A stretch of 41,013 bases of DNA, from NCBI RefSeq assembly GCF_016741935.1, contig NZ_JAERRG010000054.1, forward strand, positions 1 to 41,013, in the 5' to 3' direction. Each line of letters begins with the position of its first letter. Position 1 is the stretch's first letter. A program made the position numbers and the translations under genes. This stretch comes from Streptomyces endocoffeicus. Lineage in GTDB: Bacteria; Actinomycetota; Actinomycetes; Streptomycetales; Streptomycetaceae. Below, in pieces: positions 17,885-29,906 of the stretch. The notes beneath the pieces were generated by a model. The model was not told the origin of the DNA. It did not search any database and was given only the letters and a program-made list of their open reading frames with translations.

Positions 17885-20800
17885 AGCTCTCCGGTCTCGT
17901 AGGCGGTCCCGTGGGCCGCGAGCGTTCGAGTGATGTCCGCGGCGAGCGCGGCGAGGTTCGGTGCGGCGAAGAAGCGCCGGGCGGGCACGGTGGCCCCGAG
18001 GCGGCGCTCGATCGCGGTGAGCAGGCGCAGGGCGGTGAGGCTGTCGCCGCCCGCGGTGAAGAAGTTGGCATTGCGGTCGGGCGTCCAGTGCGGCAGGTGC
18101 TCGCTCCACAGGTCGGCGAGGGCCGTCTCGGTCTCGCCGTGCGGCGGTTCGGCCACGGCCGGCGCCGTCTCCGGTCCCGCCAGAGCGGCCAGGGCCGTCC
18201 GGTCGACCTTGCCGTTCGCGGTGAGCGGCAGGACCGGCAGCAGCTGGATGCGGGAGGGGACCGCGTAGACGGGCACTCGCTCGGCCAGCAGGGCGAAGAG
18301 GCTCTCGGTGAGGCCGGGGTCCGCCGCGGGTGTGCCGTGCTCGACGGCGCCGACGGGCCCCGCGTGCGTCGGCTCGTGCGGTACGGCGAAGGCGGCCAGG
18401 CGCTTCGCGGTACGCTTCCCTACCGCCACGACGGCGGCTCGGGCGACGGCCGGGTGGGACTCCAGCGCGGCCTCGATCTCGCCGGCCTCGATGCGGTGGC
18501 CGGCGATCTTCAACTGGCTGTCGAGGCGGCCCAGGAACTCCAGCAGGCCGTCTCCCCGGAACCGGCCCAGGTCACCGGTCCGGTACCAGCGCCGCCCGTC
18601 CTGTTCGACGAACTTCTCGGCGGTGCGGGCCGGGTCGGCCAGGTAGCCGCGGGCCAGTCCCGCTCCGCCGATCCACAGTTCGCCGGGCGTCCAGTCGGGG
18701 CAGTCCCGTCCGTCCCGGTCGACCACCCGGTAGTGCTGACCGATCAGGGGACGTCCGTAGGGGATGGAGACCCACCGGGGGTCCAGTTCCTCGACGGTGA
18801 GCGTGTTGGACCAGATGGCGGCCTCGGTCGCACCGCCCATGGCGACGAAGACGCAGGGCCGCGCGGTGCGTTCCCGCAGGCGGCCGGGCAGGTCGAGGCC
18901 GATCCAGTCGCCGGAGACCAGTGCGGTCCGCAGCCCCGCGAGGCGCCCGCCCTCCGGCGCCTCCTGCTCGTCGGCGTCGAGGAGCAGGTCGAGCAGGGCC
19001 GGGACGGTGTTCCAGACGGTCACCCCGTACCGGTCGAGCAGGCCCGGCCAGCGGGCCGGTTCACGACGCTGGTCCTCGGTGGGCAGCAGGAGGGAGCCGC
19101 CCGCGCCGAGCAGCCCGAAGACGTCGTACACGGACAGGTCGAAGTCCAGTGCCGACAGGGCGAAGACCCGGTCGTCCGCGCCGATGCCGTGCCGGGCGTT
19201 GATGTCCGCGATCGTGTTCCAGGCGGCGGCGTGGGTGATCTGCACCCCCTTGGGCTCACCGGTGGAACCGGAGGTGAAGATGGTGTAGGCGAGCGCTTCG
19301 GGAGACGTTTGCGACGGTGCGGGCAGCGGCTCGTGGCCCTGGGTGTCCGGGACGGACAGGGCGCGGAGCGCCGTTCCCCCCGGAGCGGACCAGTCGCCCA
19401 CGACAACGTGGAAGGCGGCGGTGGCGCGCACCCGCTCCAGTCGTGCGGCGGGCTGTTTGCGGCTCAGCGGTACGTAGGCGGCGCCGGCCGCGAGGACACC
19501 GAGGACCGCGGCGATCTGCTCCGGTCCCTTGGGCAGGGTCACCGCGACCAGGTCGCCCGGAGCCACGCCGGCGTCACCGAGCGCGGCGGCCGTGCGCAGC
19601 GCCCGGTCGGCGAGGGTCCCGTACGTCACCTCCTCCCCTGCGGTGGTGACGAGGGCGGTCCGGTCGGGGGCGGCCTTCGCGTGGGCGAAGAACGCCGCGT
19701 GCAGCGGGCGCGGGCCCACCGGTTCCCGGGCGGTCTCCCGTGCGGCGGCGGCCCGCCGTTCGAGGTGGGAGGCGGGCGGCAGGTCGGGCAACGGCGCGTC
19801 CCAGTCACCGGCGACGACGTACCCCAGCAGCCGTTCGTAGGCGCCGAACATCGCGTCCAGCACGCCCTCGGGGAAGAGTTCCTCGACGGCGTCCCAGGTG
19901 ACGACCAGGTTCCCGGACTCCTCGGTGACCTGGTTGTCCAGGCACACCTGCGGGGACTGCGAGATGCCCCAGACCTTCGCGGGGAAGCCGGTGCCCGGTC
20001 CGGCCAGCGTCGCGTCACCCACACCGATGGCGCTGGTGAACACCACGGGCGCGGCGGCGTCCACGGTGCCCGTCCGGCGGCCGAACTCCCTCAGCAGCCA
20101 GTCGATCGGGACGTTCAGGTGGTCCAGGTCCTCCGCCTGGCGGTGTTGCAGTGCCTCGGCCGCCGCCAGCCAGGACGCGCCGTCGCGCCGGTGCCCGGCC
20201 AGCGAGAGCGAGGTGAAGTCGCCCAGCACCCGGTGGATGTGGGGGTGGACATCGCGGCGGTTGAAGAGGGTGAGCGTAACGGTCAGCGCGTCCGTCCCGC
20301 TCCATGCCTCCAGGACCTCCGCGTACAGGGCCAGCAGGACGGTGGACGGGGTGAGGCCGTGCCGGGCCGCCTCTCGCTTGACGGCCCGCCAGTCCTCGGC
20401 CGGCAGGCTCAGCCGGCGCCGGGTGAAGACGGGCGCGTCGAGGGTCGCCGGGTCCCGGTCGAAGGGCAGGGCCGGTGGGGGCGGGAGTTCAGACAGCCGC
20501 TTCTGCCAGTGGGCGCGGGCCCGCTCGGCCGGCTCCGGGTCGGTGGGGAGCCCGGTGAGGTAGTCGCGAAACGACACGTCGACGGGCGGCAGTTCGTGCG
20601 CGGGGTCGGCGTAGAGCGCGTTCAGTTCGGCGTAGAGCGTGGTGATGGAGAGGGCGTCGAGGACCAGGTAGTCCAAGCCGACGCCGATGCGGGTGCGTGC
20701 GGCGCCGCCGTCGTGGTGGCGCACCGCCTCGACCGCGAAGAGGGGCCACCGGGCGGGGTCGCGCACCTGCTGGGACAGGCGGGCGCGCAGGCCGGCCAGC

Positions 20801-23800
20801 GCCTCGTTGGCGTCGCCGGCCGGGACGTCCGCCACCGGTATGCGCAGGGGCGGTACGTCGGGCAGGACGCGCTGGTGTCCGTCCTCCACGACCGCGCGGA
20901 GCATGCCGTGCCGCCGGACGAGGGTGTTCCAGGCGCGCTCCAGCCGGTCGAGGTCGACGTCCGCGCCGTCGAACTCGGTGTAGTGCCAGGTGCCGACGCC
21001 GCCGAGGGTGAAACGGGGGTCGCGGCCGGTGTGGTAGACGGCCTGGACGTCCGTGAGCGGGAAGGGCTCGTGGGCGCGGTCCGGGTCGGGCACGAGGACC
21101 GACGCGGCGGCCGGTACGGGCTGTGCGTCTGCGGCGGCCCGGGGGCGCAGCGTCTCGCAGAAGTGGTGCAGCACGGGGCGGGCGAAGAGGTCGGCCACGC
21201 GGGCACCCGGGAACCCGGCGGCACGCAGCCGGCCGATCATCCGGGTCGCGACGAGCGAGTCCCCGCCGAGCAGGAAGAAGCTGCTCTCCCGGCCCACTTC
21301 GGACACGTCGAGCAGCTCGGCCCACTCCGCCGCCACCGCGGTCTCCACCGGTCCGACCGGCGCCGAGGTGCGGGGGCTGTCGTCCCCGGCCGCCTCGGTC
21401 AGCGCCCGGCGCACGGCCGCCCGGTCCAGCTTGCCGTTGGCGGTCAGCGGCAGGTCGCGCAGGACGAGCAGGCGTTCGGGGACCATGTAGGCGGGAAGCC
21501 GCTGCGCCGCCCGCAGGCGCACCCGGTCGGGATCGGGTGCCTCGCCGGGGGCGGACACGGCGGCGGCGAGGTGCCGTACGGGCGCGTCGAGGACGCAGGC
21601 GACCGCGTGCAGCACGGCGGGGTCGTCCTCCAGGGCGGACTCGACCTCGCCGAGTTCGATCCGGTGACCGCCGATCTTCACCTGGTGGTCGGCGCGGCCG
21701 AGGAACTCCAGTACGCCGTCGGACCGGTAGCGGGCCAGGTCGCCGCTGCGGTACCAGCGTTCGCCGTCGTACTCGACGAAGCGTTCGGCGGTGCGCTCGG
21801 GGTCCGCGCGGTAGCCGTTGGCCACACCGGGCCCGCCGATCCACAGCTCGCCGGGGACGAGGTCCGGGCAGTCGCGCCCCCGCCCGTCCACGACCCGGGC
21901 CCGCATGTTGCGCAGCGGAACGCCGTAGGGGACGGACTTCCAGGCGGGGTCGGTCTCCTCGACCTCGAACACCGTGGAGTGGACGGCGGCCTCCGTCATG
22001 CCGCCGAGCGCCACGAAGCGGCAGCCGGGCACGAGGGCGCGCAGCCTGCGGGGCTGGTCGAGGCCGACCCAGTCCCCGCCGAGCAGGACCATGCGCAGAC
22101 AGTCGCCGAGGCCGTCGTCCTCCCCGGCGGCCATCAGCAGGTCCAGCAGGGCGGGCACGCACTGCACCAGCGTCACGCCGTGCGCGCGCACCAGATGGGC
22201 CCAGTGGTGGGCGTCGCGGCGGTGCTCCTGCCCGACGGCCACCACCTGGCCGCCGACCGACAGCGGGGTGAAGATGTCCCAGGTGGCGAGGTCGAAGTCG
22301 AGCGCGGAGATCGCGAGGGTGCGGTCCGCGGGGCCGAGACCGAGCTGCTCCTCCATCGCCTCGACGGTGTTGACGACCGCGCGGTGCGACACCTCGACGC
22401 CCTTGGGCAGCCCGGTGGAACCGGACGTGAACAGCACGTAGGCGGGCAGGGCGGGGTCCGGCCGGACGACGGGGGCGGGCTCGTGCGTCCCGGCGTCCTC
22501 CAGGAGCAGCACCGGTGCCGCGGCGACCCCCTCGCACAGCGGCGCGTGCTCCCGGTCGGTGAGCACGGCGGAGGCGCCGGCCACGGAGTGGATGCGTTCG
22601 CGGCGTACGGCGGGTTGTTCGACGCCGACGGGGGCGTACGCGGCGCCCGCGGCCAGGATGCCGAGGACGGCGGTGATCTGGCCGGCGCCCTTGGGCAGCG
22701 TCAGCGCGACGGTGTCGCCCTCCCGCACGCCGTGGCCGCGCAGCAGCGCGGCGATCCTTCGGGCGGTGCTGGCGACTTCCCCGTAGGTGAGGGTGTCGCC
22801 GCCGGTGCGGACGACCGCGACGCGGCCCGGGTCGGTCTCGGCGAGCCGGAAGAAGCGGGTGTGCAGGGCGCGGTCCGGTACGGGCGTGGGCGGCAGCGCC
22901 GCCACCGCGCGCCCCGGCAGGATGTCGGGGGCGAGCAGGCCGTCCACCGGCCGGGCCCAGGCGTCAGGGTCCGTGATCAGGCGGGTGATGAGGCTGCGGT
23001 AGGCGTCGAACGCGGCGTCGGGCACTGTGGCCTCGAACACGCCGTCCCTGACGTCCCAGTTGAGGAGGAGGCCGCCGTCGAGTTCGGTGACCTGGGCGTC
23101 CAGGTAGACCTGGGGGCCCTGGGAGATGATCCAGGAGGGGCGGCCGAAGGACTTCTGGACGTCCTGCTCGAAGATCTCGCCCAGTCCGATGGCGCTGGTG
23201 TAGACGACCGGGGCCAGCACCGGGGCTCCCTCGGCGCGGGCGAGGTCGCGCAGGACCTCGACGCCGCCGCAAGCGCCGTGGGAGATGCTTTCCTGGAGGC
23301 GTTCCTGAAGGCCGCGGGCCTGCCGGGCGAACGGCAGGGACGCGCTCATGTCCGCGTCGAGCAGGATCGAGCTGCTGAAGTCCCCGACCAAACCGGCGAC
23401 GTCCGGGGTGAACATCTCCCGGTCGAACAGTGGGAGGTTGAGCAGGAAACGCCGGCTGTCGCTCCAGGCGGCGATGACCTCGGCGAAGGCGGTGGCGAGG
23501 GCCGCGGCGGGGGTGATGCCGTGGCGTCGTGCGGTGCTGATCAGTGCCGTCTTGTCGGCGGGGCCCAGCCAGTGGTGCAGGCGGCGCGAGTGGGTGAGCG
23601 TGGTGTCGCCGGCGCTGACCGGGGTCAGCGGGTCGACGGTGGTCGGCAGGCGCGGCGCGCGGGGCAGCTCCGGCAGGCGCTCGCGCCACCAGGCCGCGTG
23701 CTGCTCGCGTTCCGCCGTCCGCCGGGCGCCGTGCTCCGCGAGGTACGCGCGGTAGTCGAGGCCGAGTGCGCGGGGCTGGTCGTCGGGACAGTCGTAGAGG

Positions 23801-24600
23801 CGGCGCAGATCGGACAGGAGGACGCGCAGGCTCAGGGCGTCGCCGGCCATCATGTCCAGGTCGATCTGCAGCCGGGTCCGCCCGTCGGGGAGCAGGCACA
23901 GGGCTGCGCGGAAGACGTCGCCGGAGGTGATGTCGGGGCGGGCGTGGGTGTTGCGTTCGCGCAGCAGCTCCAGCTCGGTCTCAGCGTCCCGCGGATCGTG
24001 GTCACGCAGGTCGTGGACGGCGAGGGGGGCTCCCGGCGGGCCGAAGCGCTGCCGACCCTCCTCGTCGAAGACGGCCCTCAGCATGCCGTGGCGGAGCACG
24101 AGGGCGCGCAGGGCGGTGTCGAGCCGGTCGGGGTCGACCTCCTGGCCGTCGAGCTCGACGTAGAAGTGCGCGGCGACGCCGCCGAGGGGCTGGCCGTCCT
24201 GGCGTCCGATCCAGTAGGCGTGCTGCATCGTCGCCAGCGGGAAGGACTCCGCCGGTTCCCCGTCGGTGGGCGCGTGCAGCGTGGTGGCCGGACCGGCCGG
24301 CGCGGGGCGGGTGGGTGCCTCGACGGGATACTCCCGCCCGAGCAGGGCCGTCCAGGCATCGAGGGTCGGGGTGCGGGTCAGCTCCTGGAAGGTGACCGTA
24401 CTGCCCGCGCGCCGCCACGTGCCGACCAGGGACATCAACATCAGTGAGTCGAGACCGAGTTCGAAGAGGTCGCGGTCGTCGTCCAGCTCGTGCGGCGCCG
24501 TCTCCAGCGCGCGTGCCACCGCTTCACGCACGACGTCCGGCGCGAAGAGGGACCTCTCACCTTTCGCCGTTCGCGCTGGGATGGCTGCTTCATCACTCAC
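17881..24600 (-). CDS. NRPS: ArCP-Cy-A-PCP-Cy-A(Cys)-PCP (initiation and two elongation modules)
   Basis: A 2239-residue synthetase that starts the chain. An aryl carrier protein comes first (LFELGLDSLML, phosphopantetheine site S52). Next are Cy1 (from about 119, core DMMAGDALS), A1 (about 590-1070, FTSGSTGLPKG), PCP1 (LLGGDSLVA near 1112), Cy2 (from about 1180, core DYLVLDALS), A2 (about 1645-2140, FTSGSTGEPKG) and PCP2 (TAGGDSLTA near 2185). The specificity residues I read for A1 are D-L-W-Q-L-G-L-V-H-K, nearest to threonine (six of ten with DFWNIGMVHK). Those for A2 are D-L-Y-N-L-S-M-I-W-K, cysteine. Salicylate on the ArCP would be joined to Thr (or Ser) and then Cys, each cyclised. The start chosen is the GTG at 24600 with GGAAGG about eight bases upstream. 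The GTG at 24681 abuts the Zur-like box and has no ribosome site. Confidence 0.93.
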   Translation of the reverse strand: MSDEAAIPARTAKGERSLFAPDVVREAVARALETAPHELDDDRDLFELGLDSLMLMSLVGTWRRAGSTVTFQELTRTPTLDAWTALLGREYPVEAPTRPAPAGPATTLHAPTDGEPAESFPLATMQHAYWIGRQDGQPLGGVAAHFYVELDGQEVDPDRLDTALRALVLRHGMLRAVFDEEGRQRFGPPGAPLAVHDLRDHDPRDAETELELLRERNTHARPDITSGDVFRAALCLLPDGRTRLQIDLDMMAGDALSLRVLLSDLRRLYDCPDDQPRALGLDYRAYLAEHGARRTAEREQHAAWWRERLPELPRAPRLPTTVDPLTPVSAGDTTLTHSRRLHHWLGPADKTALISTARRHGITPAAALATAFAEVIAAWSDSRRFLLNLPLFDREMFTPDVAGLVGDFSSSILLDADMSASLPFARQARGLQERLQESISHGACGGVEVLRDLARAEGAPVLAPVVYTSAIGLGEIFEQDVQKSFGRPSWIISQGPQVYLDAQVTELDGGLLLNWDVRDGVFEATVPDAAFDAYRSLITRLITDPDAWARPVDGLLAPDILPGRAVAALPPTPVPDRALHTRFFRLAETDPGRVAVVRTGGDTLTYGEVASTARRIAALLRGHGVREGDTVALTLPKGAGQITAVLGILAAGAAYAPVGVEQPAVRRERIHSVAGASAVLTDREHAPLCEGVAAAPVLLLEDAGTHEPAPVVRPDPALPAYVLFTSGSTGLPKGVEVSHRAVVNTVEAMEEQLGLGPADRTLAISALDFDLATWDIFTPLSVGGQVVAVGQEHRRDAHHWAHLVRAHGVTLVQCVPALLDLLMAAGEDDGLGDCLRMVLLGGDWVGLDQPRRLRALVPGCRFVALGGMTEAAVHSTVFEVEETDPAWKSVPYGVPLRNMRARVVDGRGRDCPDLVPGELWIGGPGVANGYRADPERTAERFVEYDGERWYRSGDLARYRSDGVLEFLGRADHQVKIGGHRIELGEVESALEDDPAVLHAVACVLDAPVRHLAAAVSAPGEAPDPDRVRLRAAQRLPAYMVPERLLVLRDLPLTANGKLDRAAVRRALTEAAGDDSPRTSAPVGPVETAVAAEWAELLDVSEVGRESSFFLLGGDSLVATRMIGRLRAAGFPGARVADLFARPVLHHFCETLRPRAAADAQPVPAAASVLVPDPDRAHEPFPLTDVQAVYHTGRDPRFTLGGVGTWHYTEFDGADVDLDRLERAWNTLVRRHGMLRAVVEDGHQRVLPDVPPLRIPVADVPAGDANEALAGLRARLSQQVRDPARWPLFAVEAVRHHDGGAARTRIGVGLDYLVLDALSITTLYAELNALYADPAHELPPVDVSFRDYLTGLPTDPEPAERARAHWQKRLSELPPPPALPFDRDPATLDAPVFTRRRLSLPAEDWRAVKREAARHGLTPSTVLLALYAEVLEAWSGTDALTVTLTLFNRRDVHPHIHRVLGDFTSLSLAGHRRDGASWLAAAEALQHRQAEDLDHLNVPIDWLLREFGRRTGTVDAAAPVVFTSAIGVGDATLAGPGTGFPAKVWGISQSPQVCLDNQVTEESGNLVVTWDAVEELFPEGVLDAMFGAYERLLGYVVAGDWDAPLPDLPPASHLERRAAAARETAREPVGPRPLHAAFFAHAKAAPDRTALVTTAGEEVTYGTLADRALRTAAALGDAGVAPGDLVAVTLPKGPEQIAAVLGVLAAGAAYVPLSRKQPAARLERVRATAAFHVVVGDWSAPGGTALRALSVPDTQGHEPLPAPSQTSPEALAYTIFTSGSTGEPKGVQITHAAAWNTIADINARHGIGADDRVFALSALDFDLSVYDVFGLLGAGGSLLLPTEDQRREPARWPGLLDRYGVTVWNTVPALLDLLLDADEQEAPEGGRLAGLRTALVSGDWIGLDLPGRLRERTARPCVFVAMGGATEAAIWSNTLTVEELDPRWVSIPYGRPLIGQHYRVVDRDGRDCPDWTPGELWIGGAGLARGYLADPARTAEKFVEQDGRRWYRTGDLGRFRGDGLLEFLGRLDSQLKIAGHRIEAGEIEAALESHPAVARAAVVAVGKRTAKRLAAFAVPHEPTHAGPVGAVEHGTPAADPGLTESLFALLAERVPVYAVPSRIQLLPVLPLTANGKVDRTALAALAGPETAPAVAEPPHGETETALADLWSEHLPHWTPDRNANFFTAGGDSLTALRLLTAIERRLGATVPARRFFAAPNLAALAADITRTLAAHGTAYETGEL

Positions 24601-24687
24601 TGATGGGGCCTTCCGGTCTGAGAGGGGTGGGTGAAGTGGCCGCGTCGGCGGCGGGGCTTCGTCCGAGGGACCGAAGCCCACCCTAGA

Positions 24688-24708
24688 TAGAAATGATTTT
24701 CATTTCTA
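24688..24708. promoter_or_regulatory. Zur-like box, divergent NRPS / aryl-AMP ligase promoter
   Basis: A perfect hyphenated palindrome: arms TAGAAATGA and TCATTTCTA around TTT. Positions 24688-24702 read TAGAAATGATTTTCA, which matches the actinobacterial Zur consensus as I remember it (TGAAAATGATTTTCA) at 13 of 15 positions. It lies 88 bases before the NRPS start at 24600 and 73 bases before the ligase ATG. A TATACT that could be the rightward -10 element overlaps its edge at 24707-24712. One site could repress both directions when zinc is plentiful. An iron regulator is less likely given the cluster type and the boxes at zinc-sparing ribosomal genes. Confidence 0.8.
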
Positions 24709-24781
24709 TACTCACACATCGTAGTCACACAAGGGGTCGCGGCGCCAGAGCCCGCGGCCCGGCAATGAGAGGCAGAACCCC

Positions 24782-26449
<1,668 letters not shown>

Positions 26450-26459
26450 CGCGCGGCGC

Positions 26460-26494
26460 GGAGGGGCGCCCGCTTCTGTGCCGGGTGCCCCTCC
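26460..26494. terminator. Bidirectional hairpin between convergent genes
   Basis: Arms GGAGGGGCGCCCG (26460-26472) and CGGGTGCCCCTCC (26482-26494) pair over 13 positions with one G-U pair, around a 9-base loop. It lies 10 bases after the ligase stop and 30 bases before the end of the ABC ATPase gene, so it can end both converging transcripts. There is no clear T run, which is common in high-GC actinobacteria. Confidence 0.75.
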
Positions 26495-26524
26495 GGCCCA
26501 CCGTGTGAAGCCCTTCAACCGCGC

Positions 26525-28098
<1,574 letters not shown>

Positions 28099-28102
<4 letters not shown>

Positions 28103-28959
28103 GCGGCTCCCCGTCCCGCCCAGTCCGCCAGCCGCCCGGCCAGCAGGCCGACGCAGACGGACAGCAGCACGAGCAACAGCGCCGGAGCGAGGAACGGCGC
28201 GGCGGCCAGCGTCGCTCCGGGGACGTTCTCGCTCACCATGCGTCCCCAGTCGGGTGCCGCCCCACCCGGTCCGAGGCCGAGGAACCCCGCGGTGGCGGTG
28301 AGGTGGAGAGAGGCGACCAGGCGCAGCGCGGTGTCCATCAGGGCCGGTCCTGCGATGTTGGGCAGCACGTCGTGGCGCAGCACGGCCCAGCGGCCGTCGC
28401 CCCGGGCCAGGGCGGCTTCGACGTACCCGCTGCCGAGAACGGTGTCCGCCGCGGCACGCAGTACACGGGTGGAGAACGGGGCGGTGGCCAGGGCGACCGC
28501 CGCCACGAGAGCGGCGTGGCTGCCGGGGAACCCCGCGGCCAGGACGAGGACGACCAGGAGGCCGGGGAGCACCGCGAGGGCGTCCACGCAGCGGAGCAGC
28601 AGGTCACCCAGCCGGCGGGAGGCCAGGGCCGCCAGTACGCCGGCGGCCGTCCCGACGGCTCCGGCCGCCGCCGTGCCGGCCAGGGCGGTGAGGACGATGG
28701 TGCGGCCTCCGGCGAGCACCCGGCTCGCCACGTCCCGGCCCAGCACGTCGGTGCCGAGGAGGAAATGGCCGTCGGGCTGCTGGAAGGGCGCGGCGAGCTG
28801 CGCGGTGGGGCTGTGCGGAGCGACCAGCGGGCCCAGCAGGGCGAACAGCAGGACGAGCAGGGTGGCCGCCCCCGTGATCAGCGGTGGCCGACGGCGCCGG
28901 GGGGCGCCCGGCCGGTCGGTGCGTACCCGTCCCCCCGGTGGGGTGAGGACCGTCGTCAT
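28099..28959 (-). CDS. DppC/NikC-type ABC permease
   Basis: A 286-residue inner-membrane protein with a cytoplasmic arginine-rich start, one N-terminal helix (about 28-48), then LLGTDVLGRDVASRVLAGGRT, the conserved start of DppC/OppC permeases, and about five further helices. The coupling loop is seen as the EAALARGDGRWAVLRHDVLPNI segment that contacts the ATPase. It overlaps the ATPase gene downstream and the DppB-type permease gene upstream by four bases each. It forms the channel together with that partner. Confidence 0.9.
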
Positions 28960-29906
28960 CGTCCGTGCCCTTCCCGTGCGCCCAGCAGACGCGCGCAGAT
29001 GTCACCCGCCAGCAGCACCATGAGCATCACCCCGGCGAGCGCGGTGGCGATGCCCTGCACCATGGGGATGTCCCGTGCCGCAACGGCCAGTTGGAGTTCC
29101 CGGCCGATCCCGGGGTAGTCGAAGACGTTCTCCACCACCACCGCCGAGCCGACCAGTGCCCCCGTGGTGAGGGTGAGCGCCTGGACGGCGGGGGCCGCGG
29201 CGTTGGGCAGGATGTGACGGACGGCGAGCCGCACCCCGCGCACTCCGTTGAGCCGTGCGGCCTCGCAGTAGGGGCTGGCCACGACGTCGGCGACGGAGAC
29301 CCGCAGCAGTCTGGTGGCCACCGCGAGACCGACCGCGCTGAGCGTCAGTACGGGCAGGATCAGCGCGTGTGGCACGTCGAGCGGCGTGCCGCCCAGGGGG
29401 ATGACGGAGACCCGCGGCAGGATCTCCAGCCACACGGCCAGGACGGCGACGAGCAGCGCGGCGACGACGAACTCCGGTACCGCGGCCAGGGTCTGGGCGG
29501 CCGTCGAGACGAATCGGTCGGCGGCGCCGCCGCGCAGACCGGTCCACAGGCCCAGCAGCGTGGCGAGCGGCGCGGTGACCGCGAGGGTCAGTCCGGCGAG
29601 GAGCAGGCTGTTCGGCAGGCGGGTCGACAGGACCTCGGTGACCGGCCGGTCCCCCACGAAACCACGGCCCAGGTCTCCCTGGACCGCGCCCGCGAGCCAG
29701 TCCGCGTACCGCTCGGCGGTCGGCCGGTCCAGGCCGAGTGCGGCCCGGACGTCGGCGCGCTGTGCCTTGGAGGCGTCGACTCCCGCGACCGTGCTCACGG
29801 CGTCTCCGGGGAGCACCGCCGTCGCCGCGAAGATCACGGCCGACAGCAGGACGAGCAGGACGGCCGCCCCCACGAGGCGACGGCCGACGAACGCGGCCAG
29901 GTTCAC
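28956..29906 (-). CDS. DppB/NikB-type ABC permease
   Basis: A 316-residue inner-membrane permease. The N terminus (FVGRRLVGAAVLLVLLSAVIFAAT) is the classical DppB first helix. A periplasmic domain with ALGLDRPTAERYADWL follows, then the conserved LGRGFVGDRPV, and about five more helices ending near ARDIPMVQGI. The coupling-loop segment EAARLNGVRGVRLAVRHILPNA is clear. It overlaps the solute-binding protein gene upstream and the DppC gene downstream by four bases each, giving a fixed stoichiometry in one operon. Confidence 0.9.
   Translation of the reverse strand: MNLAAFVGRRLVGAAVLLVLLSAVIFAATAVLPGDAVSTVAGVDASKAQRADVRAALGLDRPTAERYADWLAGAVQGDLGRGFVGDRPVTEVLSTRLPNSLLLAGLTLAVTAPLATLLGLWTGLRGGAADRFVSTAAQTLAAVPEFVVAALLVAVLAVWLEILPRVSVIPLGGTPLDVPHALILPVLTLSAVGLAVATRLLRVSVADVVASPYCEAARLNGVRGVRLAVRHILPNAAAPAVQALTLTTGALVGSAVVVENVFDYPGIGRELQLAVAARDIPMVQGIATALAGVMLMVLLAGDICARLLGAREGHGR

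Noticed and set aside
17911..24447. A 2178-codon open frame on the plus strand
   Set aside because: It is antisense to the NRPS gene, has no domain similarity and is rich in Gly/Arg/Gln/Val. It is a shadow caused by high GC content.
24601..24681. Longer start for the first NRPS at GTG 24681
   Set aside because: It has no ribosome-binding site and abuts the Zur-like box. The added residues do not resemble a carrier protein.
24688..24708. Reading this palindrome as an iron-type (DmdR1/IdeR or Fur) box
   Set aside because: It fits the Zur pattern better, and sister boxes precede zinc-sparing ribosomal genes. A binding test would settle it.
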